In this document: positions 48,740 through 61,653 of the stretch, piece by piece
Layout: each line of letters begins with the position of its first letter
How positions within the stretch are numbered: position 1 is the first letter of the stretch
Assembly (NCBI RefSeq): GCF_037042905.1
Contig: NC_087249.1
Location: 54,573,401 to 54,637,400 of the forward strand
Length of the DNA stretch: 64,000 nucleotides
Origin: Lytechinus pictus
Lineage: Eukaryota; Echinodermata; Echinoidea; Temnopleuroida; Toxopneustidae
Direction: 5' to 3'
Translations under genes and position numbers: made by a program
The notes under the pieces: generated by a model
What the model saw: only the letters and a program-made list of their open reading frames with translations
Told to the model about the DNA's origin: nothing
Database searches by the model: none

Positions 48740-51700
48740 CTTGTTCAAGATAATTTTCTTTGATGGGTGTTTTAGCAAGGCATTGATTTCTAACTGATTT
48801 TGCTCGTTATATCCAATGGTATCCCTGGCTATGCATTGCTTAGAAATGGTATAGAACTATATGTTTTATTTTTCTTCAAGAAAATAGAGTTACCTACAGT
48901 GTATCTCTTTTATTTGTTAAAGGGATTGGAACTAAAATCTTAGAAAATTACCTAGGCTTCCAATGAACCTCTCCATTTTATTATTCTTTGCTGTATCAGA
49001 AAAGACTTTTACTTGATTCTGGTGATGTATCTGACCATTCTGAGTGTGAAATATCTAATGTTGAGTTCATACATATGTCACGATGTGGTGGACATCTGTA
49101 TGCTCACGAGCTGGAAAAAAAACACCAATCAACTTTAATAACTCTGCCCTTTTAGAAATAGCATGAGATTCTAATGCATTTAGAGTGTGAGGTATCAACT
49201 TCTGTACTTCATCCAACCTTGTTTTTTATTCTCTCTCTCATTCTCTCTCCCACTCACCTTTTCTCTCATTTCACATCTGCCCCATTGTTTTTCAGTTCTG
49301 TCCTGCATTTGATTTTATATTTATAGATTTATTGTTCAGTTCATTGTATATGCCTCTCTTGAACCATTTTCCTGTCGCTTTCTAGCAATCTCTTTTCTAG
49401 TGCATGAGTTTTTTTTAATTTAAATTTTGATGTTATATCCACCCCTCCTCTCTCTATTCCTCTCACTTTGTCTGTTTTCTCTCGTTCTCTCTTTCCATTT
49501 CCTTCTCACTTTCCCTCTTCTTTTCCCTCTACTCCTACTCTCTCTCTCTCTCTGTCTCTCTCTGTTGCTCTATAAATCTCTCTCTGTCTCTTTATCGCCT
49601 CTTATTTCCTTTTTTCTACCACTCTCTCTCTCCTAGTATTTCCCATCAAGTCAGACTGTTCCAGAAAGGATCAAAATTGATGTGTCCTTTTCGTTTATGT
49701 CCCATTACCATTTCCCTTCTATCCGTCTAAAGTACACTCTGCACTTCAAACGATCTGCTTGCTTTATCTTCCAATTTATTGACATTTTCGCTTGTGCCAC
49801 ATCTTCATTTTATTTTTCATTTGTAGACTCAATGCATTTCTTTTCTCTTTTCCAAGAATTCTGAAGGTTTTAATATTTCTGATTGATTTGTAATTCATCA
49901 GTTGGCTTTGAGTTATCTATCTTTGTTCTATTCTTCTTGGAATTTTAAAATGTTTCCATATTTTTTATGATGTATTGAGATGCAGTCCATCAGCACTGTT
50001 TTAATATAACCATGGCATGTATGTGAACTATATTCTTATCATTGAATAAATTTTCAAAAAAGATTAAGGGAGATATTACTACTTGCTTGATAGAACTCTA
50101 CTGTCATTGGGATTGCTTAAAATCTCTTAGGAATAGATTATTTTTATTATAATTTGCAGTTTAATATTTGTGTTTGCATCATTCTATGTTATTGGAAGAA
50201 ACTATAATTGGTTTTGTCAACGATACCCATTTTTAAGCAAGTAAGTTATTACAAAACTTCCATTACCTTAGGAAATGTTTTGATAAAATTTGTAAAAAGA
50301 ATTGTTGTCACTTGACAGTAATTAATGCTACACTTTTAGAAGAGAGCAAAGCATGTAAGCCAACTTTGTTTTGTAGGGGCATTGATATCTTACATGTATG
50401 TTGATAAATCCATCTGTGTACAAATGCAAGACTTCAAAAAATCTATAAACCCCCTCTCATTCTGATATACATGAAATGCTTTTGAATGTTAAACCCAGCA
50501 CATTTTATACAATCAAATAATAATATTCTTAGCTTCCTCACAGATATCAACTGATTATAAATCAATAAAATCCTGTATTTGGGAATACCTTACAAGCACG
50601 AATATATAAAACTAAGAATGGTTTCCTGCATCATCTTTTGAGTTGACCCTCATCTCATTATGTTACTTATGTTATATACTCCCATCTTAAGAGCGTTTGG
50701 TACACGTAAACTTGGCATCACAACATATATATATAAATATGTATATATATACACAACATTTTAACAAAGAGCGTATCTATGAAAGAAAAATATTAATATC
50801 ACATCGCGAGCAATTTGTGAGAGTACATTGACCGATGTCTGAATGGTTATCTTTATTGGTCATATCACTTCCAATTTTCCATAGCGAGGTGGATGTATAT
50901 GGCATTGTTCTCTTCTCATGATATTTCTGGTTCATATTACTACTTTTATTTCCTTATGAAGCTAAGAGATATACATATAGCTAGGCTTGGGTCTGCCAAG
51001 ATTTGAGAAATACTATTACTCCTCTATCTCTTGCTTCTGATTTAGGTCATTTGATTGTTGTGTTATTACAACTTGAACCCAAAATTACTATTATATCCTA
51101 TTTGTATTGAGAACAAATATTCATGTTAAAACTTCTACAATTCAATTGACTTGTGTGTTAACAACATCATACACTAATTTCTTCACCGGTTTAGTTCACC
51201 TAAATGATTTCACTTAAATTACTTTGTGCCATGACATCTTTAACTACATTTCTATATTTTACTTTTATGTTATTATTATTGAAAAAAAAAAACACTAATA
51301 AGAATTTTGATAGTAGTAGATTTGAAGGAGTTGGTCTCTATAAGTGGTAATGTTGTCATGTATGAGTTCAATGATAGGTTTAGAAGAAAGATGTTTAAAA
51401 GCGTAAAGGAGGTGAAATAGCAATGTTTCTTTTTTTATAAGAATTCCTTGTTACTTGTTTATTAATAAAGTAGTTCAGAAGTTTGGGGTTAATGTGATCC
51501 CGTATAGGATCAAGTTCATGTTTTTTTGTGGTGTACAACAACTAGAAATTGTGTGCAATACTGTCGTTTATCATGTTCATACAAAAAAAAAATCTGTCTA
51601 TCAGCTTGTAAAATCATGGTTTCGAAAATCCAATTTATCCCATCAGAGAATTAAATTAAGCTCTGATGATGGAAATTATTAGTGGTTTGTAATATATCCC

Positions 51701-52618
51701 TGAAATTTATTATCATTGCCTCTAAGAAAACTATGCTATAAATGCGTGGTTGGTATGGTTACAGTATAAACAATTCCATTTTGCGGGCTATTTTGATTTC
51801 TTTTTTGGTTCTGACTCGGTTGCAGTGAGCAACAGTTAAGTGAGAGAATATTATGAAATCAACATAATTATCATGGTTCATATTATGTTTTGACGTACAT
51901 GCAGTCTGAACGAGTACACTTATTAAGTACTTCAAGAAAGATGTATGCTATAACAGTGAAAAAAATAATGGGAATAGGCATATTTTGGCATGCTTTATAA
52001 TATACAGTAGTTTGGGAGAAAAGACTCTTTAGAGACACATGCCTAATGTTTTTTTTTTTTTTTTTTTGCTTATAACAGGGCCACTGGCAGGGTATCTGGT
52101 ACATGTATATCATGTATTCATATACAAACATGAGATGGCTATTTTGGTTACGATTCATTTTGTGATCATGACCACAAGTTGACAACTAATATTTCTCTGT
52201 AGATACTGTGTGACAATCTAACAAGCATGCAGTCTTTCGATTTACATCATCCTGACCACACACTTATATCATATATTTCTTTGAGGCAGTATCAATGAAA
52301 TTTGAGATCCAATCACATACCAATAATAATAATAATAATAGTCGACAGAAAGTAAAAAGTGAAAGGTTTTTATTCCTTAAAAGGTTGGAAATGTTTCATA
52401 GACATTTGATGAACTTTTGATAGTCTAGTCTACTGAAATTTGAGACTCATCACAGACCATCATTAGTGTCCCGTTTTAGAAATAATACTACTACTCTACA
52501 GAAAAGTAAAGTAAAAGTGAATAGTTTTCTTTGCTTAAAAGGTTGGAAATCTTTCATAGGCATTTTAAAGAAAAGTCTAGTCTACTGACTGACTGGTTGT
52601 TTTGTTTGATGTCCACAG
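48740..52618. other. Intron 6 end, simple repeats only
   Basis: C/T-rich tract at 49205-49640, (ta)n at 50725-50755, a T run at 52050-52067 and (taa)n at 52322-52340. Otherwise AT-rich with no exon or repeat family recognised. Two related 80-bp stretches with aaaggttggaaat...tcatag (about 52379 and 52539) form a loose direct duplication. Confidence 0.5.
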
Positions 52619-52682
52619 ATGATGTGTATGTACTCCTGAGAGAGATCATGCAAGAAGCAAGGAACTTAACTCAGGCTGAAAG
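52619..52682 (+). CDS. PDE2A: PDE2A exon 7 of window: linker to GAF-B
   Basis: 64 nt, phase 1 in and 2 out; acceptor gtccacag, donor gtaaga. It encodes (D)DVYVLLREIMQEARNLTQAE, matching vertebrate [20 protein letters not shown]. The split Arg codon is completed by exon 8. Confidence 0.95.
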
Positions 52683-53397
52683 GTAAGACTACCAACATTA
52701 ATCATATTTACAAGAAAGTCTGAAAAAGAAAGATAATGTCTGAAAGTGTAAAGAATTATAAACTCATGGATCACCTGAGCTTTTCAAAACACCCATCATT
52801 TTGATTTGATGTTTCACATTCCACAAAATGTAATTTGGAATTCATTCATTTGAACATATTAAAAAATTACAACAAACATAACATTTACTGTTTGACCAAG
52901 AAATTCATCAAACAGCTTTTCTATTTTTATGTACTCTTGAGAGGAAATACCAAGGGTGCATTTCAATTAAATTTTCACAGGGTCATGTAAAGGTGATATG
53001 GATCTAAATTAGTTAGTTCACTTTCAGTCTTCAAGTTCGCAAGGGCCATTGACCTAAAGAGCATGGTATGCAATAATGAATAAACTCATTCTTAATAAGG
53101 GAAACACCTGATGAGACTCAACCAAGTGAAGTAGAATTGGATTTCATCAATAATTTGATAACCAGCCCGAGGATTAAGAAATGTCTAACCATCATTTATC
53201 TTGAGTGCTTGTCTCTTCCCTCTGTAGATAGATCTTTTTAATTATACATTTTTAGCCAGAATTGAAATTGTCAATTAAAAAAATTGATGTTTGGGCAACC
53301 TTACAGATTAAAAGTAATAATGTGTGAGGCAAATGTCTCAGTTATGACAACTTCACTAAAAATGCCCATGCTTTTCTTGTTCTTTCTGCTACTCTAG

Positions 53398-53458
53398 ATG
53401 TTCCCTGTTTCTTGTGGAAAATGATGAGCTCGTAGCCAAAGTATTTGATGGCCAGCTG
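53398..53458 (+). CDS. PDE2A: PDE2A exon 8 of window: GAF-B first strands
   Basis: 61 nt, phase 2 in and 0 out; acceptor ctactctag, donor gtaagg. It encodes (R)CSLFLVENDELVAKVFDGQ then L. Vertebrate PDE2A has CSVFLLDQNELVAKVFDGG. The Ser of CS-F and the Phe-Asp of VFDG, which contact cGMP in the known PDE2A GAF-B structure, are kept. Confidence 0.95.
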
Positions 53459-53854
53459 GTAAGGAAAACTTTGTCAATAATCCTTGTTCCCTTTTTTAAT
53501 TTGGCTATTATCTTATGTGTAGGAAATTACATAGAGTAGTTCTCTCATCCAAACATCATTTCAAACTTCTTATTCCATTTGTTAGATGTTATTGATTAAT
53601 TGCTCTCATTTTTAATTGATTTTGACTTTTTATGAGCAATTTCAACTTTGAAATTTTACATTGCTAATTTGATATGATCTGTTAAAACACTAATTTAAAC
53701 TAAAGTGAGTTTATAGACTCATTATTTGCCAACGATTATAAAAATTAAAAGGTTACTCTTCCCTGAGATCAAGTTGATTTGAGCGAATAGAAGATAGAAG
53801 AGTAATTAAGTTACAGACATTTTTAGTTTTGTTAGATACAGGGAATGGTTTTCA

Positions 53855-53982
53855 AAGTGGGGGGGGGGGGCTGACCATGCAAAAAATCACAATCATATGG
53901 TCATTTTTATGTTTTTGTACACAGTTTGGGAAAAAAAGTGGGGGGCTGAAGCTGCCCCCCCCCTGCTTCCGTGGCCCCTGAG
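53855..53982. repeat. Short G/C-run element, possibly a hAT remnant
   Basis: A G run (53858-53868), a repeat of the ctga...gc context and a C run (53955-53962) lie between cagggaatgg and cccctgag. The ends resemble hAT termini, but no clean octamer duplication is present. Confidence 0.35.
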
Positions 53983-54221
53983 ATAGTGTTATAATAATGG
54001 TTTTATTTTTAGAATATTGACAGCCAAAAGTTTTTGAGCCTTATTAAACTTATATAATTACTCCACTCTGTCTTTTTTTAAAAAGTTTTTACATTTCACT
54101 GTTTTGTTGGTTTGATAGTACTCTCTTTGTACAAGTTAACTTCATCTCATGGTTGAGTAGTCCCTTTACATCCAAACACTAGAGCAATCATTGATGATAT
54201 TCTTGTTAAATCTGGTTTTAG

Positions 54222-54245
54222 ATACAATCTAACAAGTCACATGAG
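54222..54245 (+). CDS. PDE2A: PDE2A candidate 24-nt microexon in GAF-B
   Basis: Between exons 8 and 9, 24 nt encoding IQSNKSHE are flanked by ctggttttag and gtatgt, phase 0 on both sides. Including it would give FDGQL-IQSNKSHE-ESGEVRIP. Without it the joined protein is about three residues shorter than vertebrate PDE2A ([14 protein letters not shown]) in this loop, so a small insert is structurally tolerable. Evidence is splice borders and phase only; a chance match is quite possible. Confidence 0.3.
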
Positions 54246-55302
54246 GTATGTATCTATAGGACCTAATATGTTAGCCTGACTGCCTTCTATAATACCTGCA
54301 TTTTGGGTTGGACTTTCTGTATTTCTTTCTAGTACTGAAAAGAAGGTTGTGATCTGGGTCTTGTCTTACGAGAGATGTGATAGGTCCAATAAATCTCAAA
54401 TATGGACAGCCCTCAATGTCATGATCATTTATACATGTATGTATTTGCGTAGGGCTATGCACTATTAAAAAATAATAATAATAAAAGCTCACTGGTTGGT
54501 AAAAACAACAATGTTTGCATAATTGTCATTAAAAAATTAATAATTTAGCTGACACAATGATGATACTGATAATGATGATGGATGATAATGGTGATGAGAA
54601 TGATGATTAAAATTATGATCATAATATTGTTAATTTATATAATGCAGTATCTCTAGGCCTATGTTTTATCCTCTGCTGTGCTTCACAACTAAGTCGGTAG
54701 AGCGAGTAATTGCTATAATGGCAAAGTTACCATAGTTTTAACTCTTTATGAACCGAGCTGTAGCAGCGCTGCCAAAATGCATTGTATCTAGATAATGACA
54801 TTACTGGCTTTCCATAGTTGAGACCAATTGGATCAATCACAACTGTTTGTGAGAAGAAACCCTGGGTCATTTTGGGGAATGCTGGAGAGTGAATGTGTTG
54901 TTTCTTTTTCTAAATTTCCAGTATAAAGCATGTTGGTGATACTTTTAAGAGTTTAACATTACTATTAGGACAACAGATACTTTTATTTAAACAAACTGAC
55001 CATTCAAGGCCATTTTCAGAAACACCTACAAGCAAACACTACTCTAAAATTCAACCCAAGTTGATTTTCAACCAATGAAAAGCATGTATTTTGGACTTGT
55101 TTTTTTAAGTTTGATTTAAACACAGCTTCCACTCTGCACCATGTTTGAGGAGAACACCTGGATACAACACCACTATATTCATTTAATAAGAATATCTTCT
55201 CTTTGCAGAGAGCCATTGTTCAGGCATGAAATTACTCTTAGAATTTTATAAAGTTTAGCAATCAACTAAAAGTGTGATTTTGTTGATGATTTGAGGTAGC
55301 AG

Positions 55303-55433
55303 GACCCTGTATAACAAGACTTAATGATTGATCATACAATTGATTTGATCCATTGATTGCACATGATGATCAGTGTAATCAATGATGAAAATTAGCCCTA
55401 TGATCAGTCAGCAAGTCTTGTGTCATTGGGCCC
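55303..55433. mobile_element. Palindromic MITE, 7620 family
   Basis: ggaccctgtataacaagact at the left and the inverse agtcttgtgtcattgggccc at the right bound 131 bp full of gattgatca-type sequence. Confidence 0.6.
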
Positions 55434-56152
55434 ATGTCTTACCACTCTAGTGATTATATATATGTCCGCATTCTTTTCTGTTTTCAAGATTGGGAAAATT
55501 AGGAGGCTACTCGGTCAGCCAACTTGACTTCTCAGAAACTAATCCATGCCTTTATATCCTATCCTATAGATTCTTGCAATTTTGATTTTTTTTTAAATGA
55601 AATTTATAATCGCATTTACTTCAACTACAAATATGGCAAAATTTATAAGGCTTGTATCTCTCTCTCTCTAGAAAATCAGAAGATATTATTCCATTTATTG
55701 CAGTCACTTCTTGGCTTTCCCATTCGATAACACAAATTCTGATTTACACTATTCTTCATAGCATTGCCCATACCTGTAGATATGTTGAATAGCAGCTAGA
55801 CTTGAATTTTGATATAAGGGCAATGCCACTTTCTATTCGGCACATTTCTAAATTACAGCTCAAATGGGAGAAAAAAATCAAAAGGGCATAAAAATATCTA
55901 CAGCAAATAAGAGGAGCAATCAAGGCCATGGCCATAGTGGCCTTGGGTTAGTTTAAGCATTGTAGCAGCCTCATTTTATACACTCTTCTTCCTCCATTCT
56001 TCATCTTCCTCTTTGCAGCCAATATTCTGGTCCCAGATTATTTTCAGTTTGGGTGAACAACTTCTTTCTGTAATTTCGCTTGTTCTATGGAATAAGTTAC
56101 CAGCTCATATTCACAATTTTATGGTCTTACTTACCCCGCCCATAAAACTTTA

Positions 56153-56757
56153 AAGGTCAAGTCCACCTCAGAAAAATGTTGATTTGTATCAATAGAGAAA
56201 AATCAGGCAAGCACAATGCTGAAAATTTCATCAAAATCGGATGTAAAATAAGAAAGTTATGACATTTCAAATTTTCGCTTATTTTTAACAAAATAGTTAT
56301 ATGAACGAGCCAGTTACATCCAAATGAGAGAGTCGATGATGTCACTCACTCACTATTTCTTTTGTTGTTTATTGTTTTAATTATACAATATTTCAATTTT
56401 TACGAATTTGATGATTAGGACCTCCTTGCCTGAAGCACAAAATGTTAAATTAATGGAATTCCACGTGTTCAGGGAGGAATGAAACTTCATTTCACATGAC
56501 AATGACGAGAAAATAAAAATATTTCATATTTCAAATAATAAAATACAAAAGAAATAGTGAGTGAGTGATGTCATCAGTTCCCTCATTTGCATACCGACCG
56601 AGATGTGCATATAAATGTTTTGTGAAATGAAGCGCAACTTTAAAATGTCATAACTTTCTTATTTTACATCCGATTTTGATGAAATTTACAGTGTTATGCT
56701 TGTTGAATTTTTCTCTTTTTATTCAAATCAAGTTTTTGTTGGGGTGGACTTGTCCTT
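56153..56757. mobile_element. Palindromic 0.6-kb MITE, copy B
   Basis: AAGGTCAAGTCCACC to GGTGGACTTGTCCTT, flanked by TA on both sides; same family as 8871-9474 and 58134-58723. Confidence 0.82.
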
Positions 56758-58035
56758 TAAGTAGGGCTTATTATCTTCCTTTCATTGGTACACACCTCTC
56801 TGGGTTGGTTAAGGGAGATCTCCCTCTTTATTTATAGTATTGACAATCAATTTCATTTTTTTTTTCGATATTGATTTATTTGAGTACAGATTATTATAAG
56901 TCTCATTCATTTTTATTTACAGAAAATTATGTTGTTTTTAAACAACTGTCTATCTAATTTTTACATGGTACTTTTGATTCTTATGCAAAGGTGAAGGATG
57001 AAGTTCCTTTCTTATATTTTTTTCCTCTTTTTATGAAGGGGAATTCTAAAACGATTTTTTACTTAAAGCATGTGAATGATATTTATCAAAAGGAACATTG
57101 CCCCATCTTCTTCTTCAGGGTTGATCTGCCTCCTTCAAGATTGAAGATTAGCAGATCTTGTATGATATATAATATAGTCTAGGAATATAATGAAGCCTTG
57201 GAGATTTCTTTTAATAGGGATATGTTCTTATTCACACTAGATATGTCCTAGCAGTTACTAACAAGTCAGTTGTAATTCTATGACTGCAGATTGACCAATC
57301 ATAAACCTAGAATTTTAAGTTGAGATATATCATATGTGATATTAACTTCAGAGCGATTGTTGCTGAAGTGTGAGTCACAGCCAGTATGCATTGCCTGTGG
57401 TTGAAGTCAAAGCAATCGTTTCCACACCTTCCATCCATATTTAAATTGGAAGAAAGATGCTGACTTTTGACCAAACTAAACTTATGTTTTTACAGAATTA
57501 TTATTATTTTTTTAGTAAATAACTTCTACCATGCATACCTGTGGGGATCAATATTTTTTTCCTATCTTTGAACAAGATCGTTGAAGTTATTTTGTAGTTG
57601 GGATGGGAGGTCTGCAGATGATGAGAAATAAGTGTGTAATTGAAAACTTCAGAGATTCACTCAGCTTTATAATCCATGTTTTTGTTATGTACTGCTTGGA
57701 TGCAAGTTTATTCAATGTTTTTAGTGTGTGTGTTTGTGTTTCCTCACTGGCACGGAATGATTTTGGTGATTACAAATTACCCTCATTGGCTCATTTAATA
57801 TGAATGAGTGATATTTGCAAGATACGAACTAATATTTACTAAAGAGCCAACAAAGATTTTTGGCATTATGGAATTATTTGTACGCACCACAATCTAACAA
57901 TATGGAATAAGGAATAATGTTTTCTTTTCATTTCCTTAATTCAGTATGAAACTTTGTGAAGGTATATTTGTATGAACATATTGTTTTGGAGTGCTTTTTT
58001 ATGATTTTAGAAATGATTTTTGTTTTCGTTTACAG

Positions 58036-58096
58036 GAATCTGGTGAAGTGAGGATTCCTATCACACATGGCATTGCTGGTCATGTCGCTAGTACAG
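58036..58096 (+). CDS. PDE2A: PDE2A exon 9 of window: GAF-B
   Basis: 61 nt, phase 0 in and 1 out; acceptor tttcgtttacag, donor gttaga. It encodes ESGEVRIPITHGIAGHVAST plus a split Gly, matching vertebrate [21 protein letters not shown]. The donor has T at +3 (gttaga), a weaker site than the others. A MITE starts 37 bp downstream of it. Confidence 0.95.
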
Positions 58097-58133
58097 GTTA
58101 GAATCATAGTGTGAATACTCCTACCCTTATTTA

Positions 58134-58723
58134 AAGGACAAGTCCACCCCAACAAAAAGTTGATTTGAATAAAAAGAAAAATCCAACAAGCACAACACTG
58201 AATATTTCATCAAAATCGGATGTAAAATAAGAAAGTTATGACAGTTTAAAGTTTCGCTTAATTTCACAAAACAGTTATATGCACATCCTGGCTGGTATGC
58301 AAATGAGGAGACTATGACGTCATCCACTCACTATTTCTTTTGTATTTTATTATATGAAATATTAAATATTCTCATTTTCTCCTCATTGTCAAGTGATACA
58401 ACGATTAATTCCTCCCTGAACATGTGGAATCAGCATTGTTTGATACTATATGGTTCAGTCAAGTTGGTCTTTTTGTCAAATCTATAAAAAAGGAAATATT
58501 ATATAATTCAAACAATAAAAAACAAAAGAAATAGTGAGTGATGGACATCATCGACTGACTCACCTAGTTGTGCATATCACTGTTTTGTGAAAAATAAGCG
58601 AAACTTTAAAATGTCATAACTTTCTTATTTTACATCCGATTTTGATGAAATTTTCAGCACTATGCTAGTTTGATTTTTCTCTATTTATTCAAGTCAGCAT
58701 TTTCCTGGGGTGGACTTTACCTT
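58134..58723. mobile_element. Palindromic 0.6-kb MITE, copy C
   Basis: AAGGACAAGTCCACCCC to GGGGTGGACTTTACCTT, TA-flanked; it starts 37 bp after the donor of PDE2A exon 9. Both arms carry sequence close to tgtcataactttcttatttt or its inverse. Confidence 0.82.
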
Positions 58724-59304
58724 TAATGTATGAGAGCTTCCACACTAGATCTTATATCTAAATGACTCGTTTTAGTGTTTTTAAGTACAGTGTTTAGTGT
58801 TGGGTTTTTTATGTTTAGAATGTGTTAAGGCTGTCAAACTGAGCCCCAAGCACCAATGGAAGTTTTAGAGGATGATACTGATCACGTTATCTAATACTCA
58901 ACTTTAAAAGATATTACTTTTTCTTCAAAGATCTTACACTTAAATTCTGACATTCTCTCATTTCAAGTGCTTATTGATGTCCGTGTTCCACAATTCCAAT
59001 ACTAGATTTTAGCACCAACATCAGAACCATGCTTTAGCAGTTTCATTTGGGTTACTTAGTTTGCAAAAGATCAGACACTAAAAGGTTTCAAATTATGCTC
59101 ATATTTCAATATACAATGTCCTATCCATTGGATATTTTGTTTAGGAGGGTCATATATTTCATGATGTAAATACTTGTGTTTGGTGATATGATAATAATAT
59201 TGTATGCCATTTCTAAGAAGAGATAGAAAAGAAACCAAACTGTACAATTAGAGATATCTGTTTCATCCTTCACTGATTTAATATGCTGCCCTCATCGTTT
59301 GCAG

Positions 59305-59421
59305 GTAACATCTTGAACATCAAGGATGCATACTCTCACCCTTTATTCTATCGAGGAGTAGATGATAGTACAGGATTTAGGACCAGGAATATCCTGTGTT
59401 TCCCTATCAGAGATGGACCAA
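59305..59421 (+). CDS. PDE2A: PDE2A exon 10 of window: GAF-B cGMP lid
   Basis: 117 nt, phase 1 in and 1 out; acceptor tcgtttgcag, donor gtatgc. It encodes [17 protein letters not shown] then [21 protein letters not shown], nearly identical to the vertebrate protein. The [11 protein letters not shown] segment closes over bound cGMP, and its Asp and two Thr are kept. This is the most conserved exon in the window. Confidence 0.97.
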
Positions 59422-59993
59422 GTATGCTATATTATATTTTATACTAAACCATGTAGTTGTGAAACACAATGTACTGGATATCACTGTATCAAACCTATCG
59501 AAATTCAATATTAGTTTTGAAGTCAGTGAATAAACCAAGTTCAATTTATTGGGATGTTTTTTAATTTTACTTCTCTTTTCTGAGTGATCTTTTATTCAGT
59601 TCGTAATTCTATTACTGATTCTTCTCTTCTGTGAAAAGAATAATGCTTTTATTTGTTTTGATAATCTACGGAAGCAGGAATATGTTCAAGAAAATATTTC
59701 AAATTAGAAATGATTTGAAGTATGAATAAAAAATATAATAGATAATAAATAACATTGATATGTATCCTTATTTTTCAATCCATATTTCTCTGTTTAAAAA
59801 TCTGCATTCATATTCAAGGTATACAAATAATTAGATAATTATGTTTACAGATGTACATTAATGAATAGTTTACTTTCTTTTTTATATGAATTTCTTTTCT
59901 TCAAGTCCATGGTTTTGTTTTCTCATTAACTATGTCATTATTTGTATGAATTCGTTTCTTAAACTTTTTGTATTTTCTCCTTTATGTTTACAG

Positions 59994-60032
59994 CTGTGGT
60001 TGGAATTGCTGAACTATGCAATAAAATCAATG
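59994..60032 (+). CDS. PDE2A: PDE2A exon 11 of window: GAF-B strand with Asn-Lys
   Basis: 39 nt, phase 1 in and 1 out; acceptor tgtttacag, donor gtaagt. It encodes (T)VVGIAELCNKIN, matching vertebrate EVIGVAELVNKIN. It carries the Glu reported to contact cGMP and the NK of the NKFDE motif. A small GGGCC...TTTCACAAA element starts 18 bp after the donor. Confidence 0.95.
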
Positions 60033-60050
60033 GTAAGTGAGAATACTGCA

Positions 60051-60204
60051 GGGCCACGTTTCACAAAGGACTTACAACTGTTGTTGCTTTGCCTTTAAGG
60101 CAACTTCCTTGGTAACAGGGCTCAGCAGCCGATCACGATTGAGACTACCATAGTAGTTGCCATAATGGTAAAGTTACCATAGTTGTATTTTGTGAAATAG
60201 GGTC
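60051..60204. mobile_element. Small GGGCCACGTTTCACAAA element
   Basis: gggccacgtttcacaaagg and the inverse ttttgtgaaatagggtc bound about 154 bp, with inner inverted units (gcaactaccatggt-like). It begins 18 bp after the exon 11 donor. Confidence 0.6.
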
Positions 60205-60248
60205 GTGTTGACTGTTGGATCATCCACTGTAAGATTGTAGTATATATA

Positions 60249-60300
60249 CTCTTTTTGAAAGGGTTTAATGTATATATACATTAAACCCTTTCAAAAAGAG
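60249..60300. repeat. Perfect 52-bp palindrome
   Basis: Starts ctctttttgaaagggtttaa and is identical to its own reverse complement over all 52 bases, centred on tatatata between 60274 and 60275, with no spacer. It lies in intron 11 of PDE2A. Confidence 0.95.
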
Positions 60301-60661
60301 AGGGTTATTGGAATATCTTTCCTTTGTTTATGTTGGATCTGTAGACATACCGATTGCAGGAAGTGGTCTGACTAGAAAGTTTCATGTGACATTGAAAATC
60401 TTCAGGAATTGGAAAACAAAACAAAACAAACCATATTAAAATCACATCTAATTATTTGTTGCTTTCTGTTTGACCATTACAATATGTGAAAGCCAATCTA
60501 ACCCTCCCCCCTTTTTTTTATATTGATGAAAAAAATTCAATAGATGCCAAATGATATTTAGAAGGATCCTTATTACCTTGCATCAATATTATCAATTTGT
60601 TGTTAATCAACATTGTCTGAATTCATCATTCCAATAACATATGATGGCTCTTTTCTTTCAG

Positions 60662-60735
60662 GTCTGTTCTTCACAAAACATGATGAAGATGTGGCATCAG
60701 CATTTTCCATCTACTGTGGAATCAGTATTGTACAT
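60662..60735 (+). CDS. PDE2A: PDE2A exon 12 of window: end of GAF-B
   Basis: 74 nt, phase 1 in and 0 out; acceptor tttctttcag, donor gtaaga. It encodes (G)LFFTKHDEDVASAFSIYCG then ISIVH, against vertebrate [25 protein letters not shown]. F-x3-D-E completes an intact NKFDE motif in GAF-B. Confidence 0.96.
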
Positions 60736-61508
60736 GTAAGATCCCTTTTTGTACTTGCATCTTTTTATTCCCATCTATTGACTTTATGTGAGATATATGT
60801 TTATTGCCTACCTAGAGTTTGAATATAACATTTCATTTCCCCGACGAAGTTATGTTTTGCCAAAGGGATTATCAGTGCATGCATCACTGAGGGAAAATAT
60901 TCTCCAACGGATAAATATAGCTTTGGAAACAAGGGGAAGTTAAATGTTATTTATTAGCAAATAGATTAGGCAATATCTGTTATATTATAGAGTCTATGTA
61001 GATCAGAAAAATATAGCAGATGTGTGCTTGATGCGTACTCACTAGCGGGTAAATCAAGTCAACTACCTGATTGCGAAAGCAGCAAGTGATTTTACCTCAG
61101 TGAATATACCATGGCAGTTTACAATACTTAGCAATTATATTCACTGAGATGTTGTCAAAACCTAGAATATAACAAATGTGATCCTTGTAGCTATGATCAC
61201 ATGATGGCATATTAACCAGCTGCAGTGATTCGAATCTACGTAGCCTATGTAATATTGTCATCTGTCATTCATGCTGTTGGGTGTCCTCCATTCTCTGAAG
61301 ATGTGACTTATTACCTTCCATAACTTGCAGTAGATTATTCTTTTGTACGGTTTATTTATTCCTAATATAATATTTCTTCAGAATGACACAATCTGCTTTA
61401 AGAGTCTGGTTGGATCGAGATTCATATTTAATGTTCTGTCTATGAAAATGAACAGTGCACTAGGACTAAGTCAATTTTGAGTGATTCCTGTCATGTGAAC
61501 TGAGCTCT

Positions 61509-61653
61509 CTTGGGTAGCATTTCATGAAAACTTTTGTCAGTGATTTTCGCTGACTAATTTGCTGTCAGCCAATCAGGTGCAAGGATTTGCAGTAGCTTGT
61601 AACAATATTCAGTGAAAATCATTGACCAAATTCTTCATGAAGCACTCACCAGG
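61509..61653. mobile_element. Small palindromic MITE (cttgggtagcatttcatgaa)
   Basis: CTTGGGTAGCATTTCATGAA and the inverse TTCATGAAGCACTCACCAGG bound 145 bp; same style as 42683-42805. The remainder of 60740-62750 holds only an (aat)n patch at 62411-62440 and a gctatataaatgccg plus (att)n tail at 62474-62500. Confidence 0.6.
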
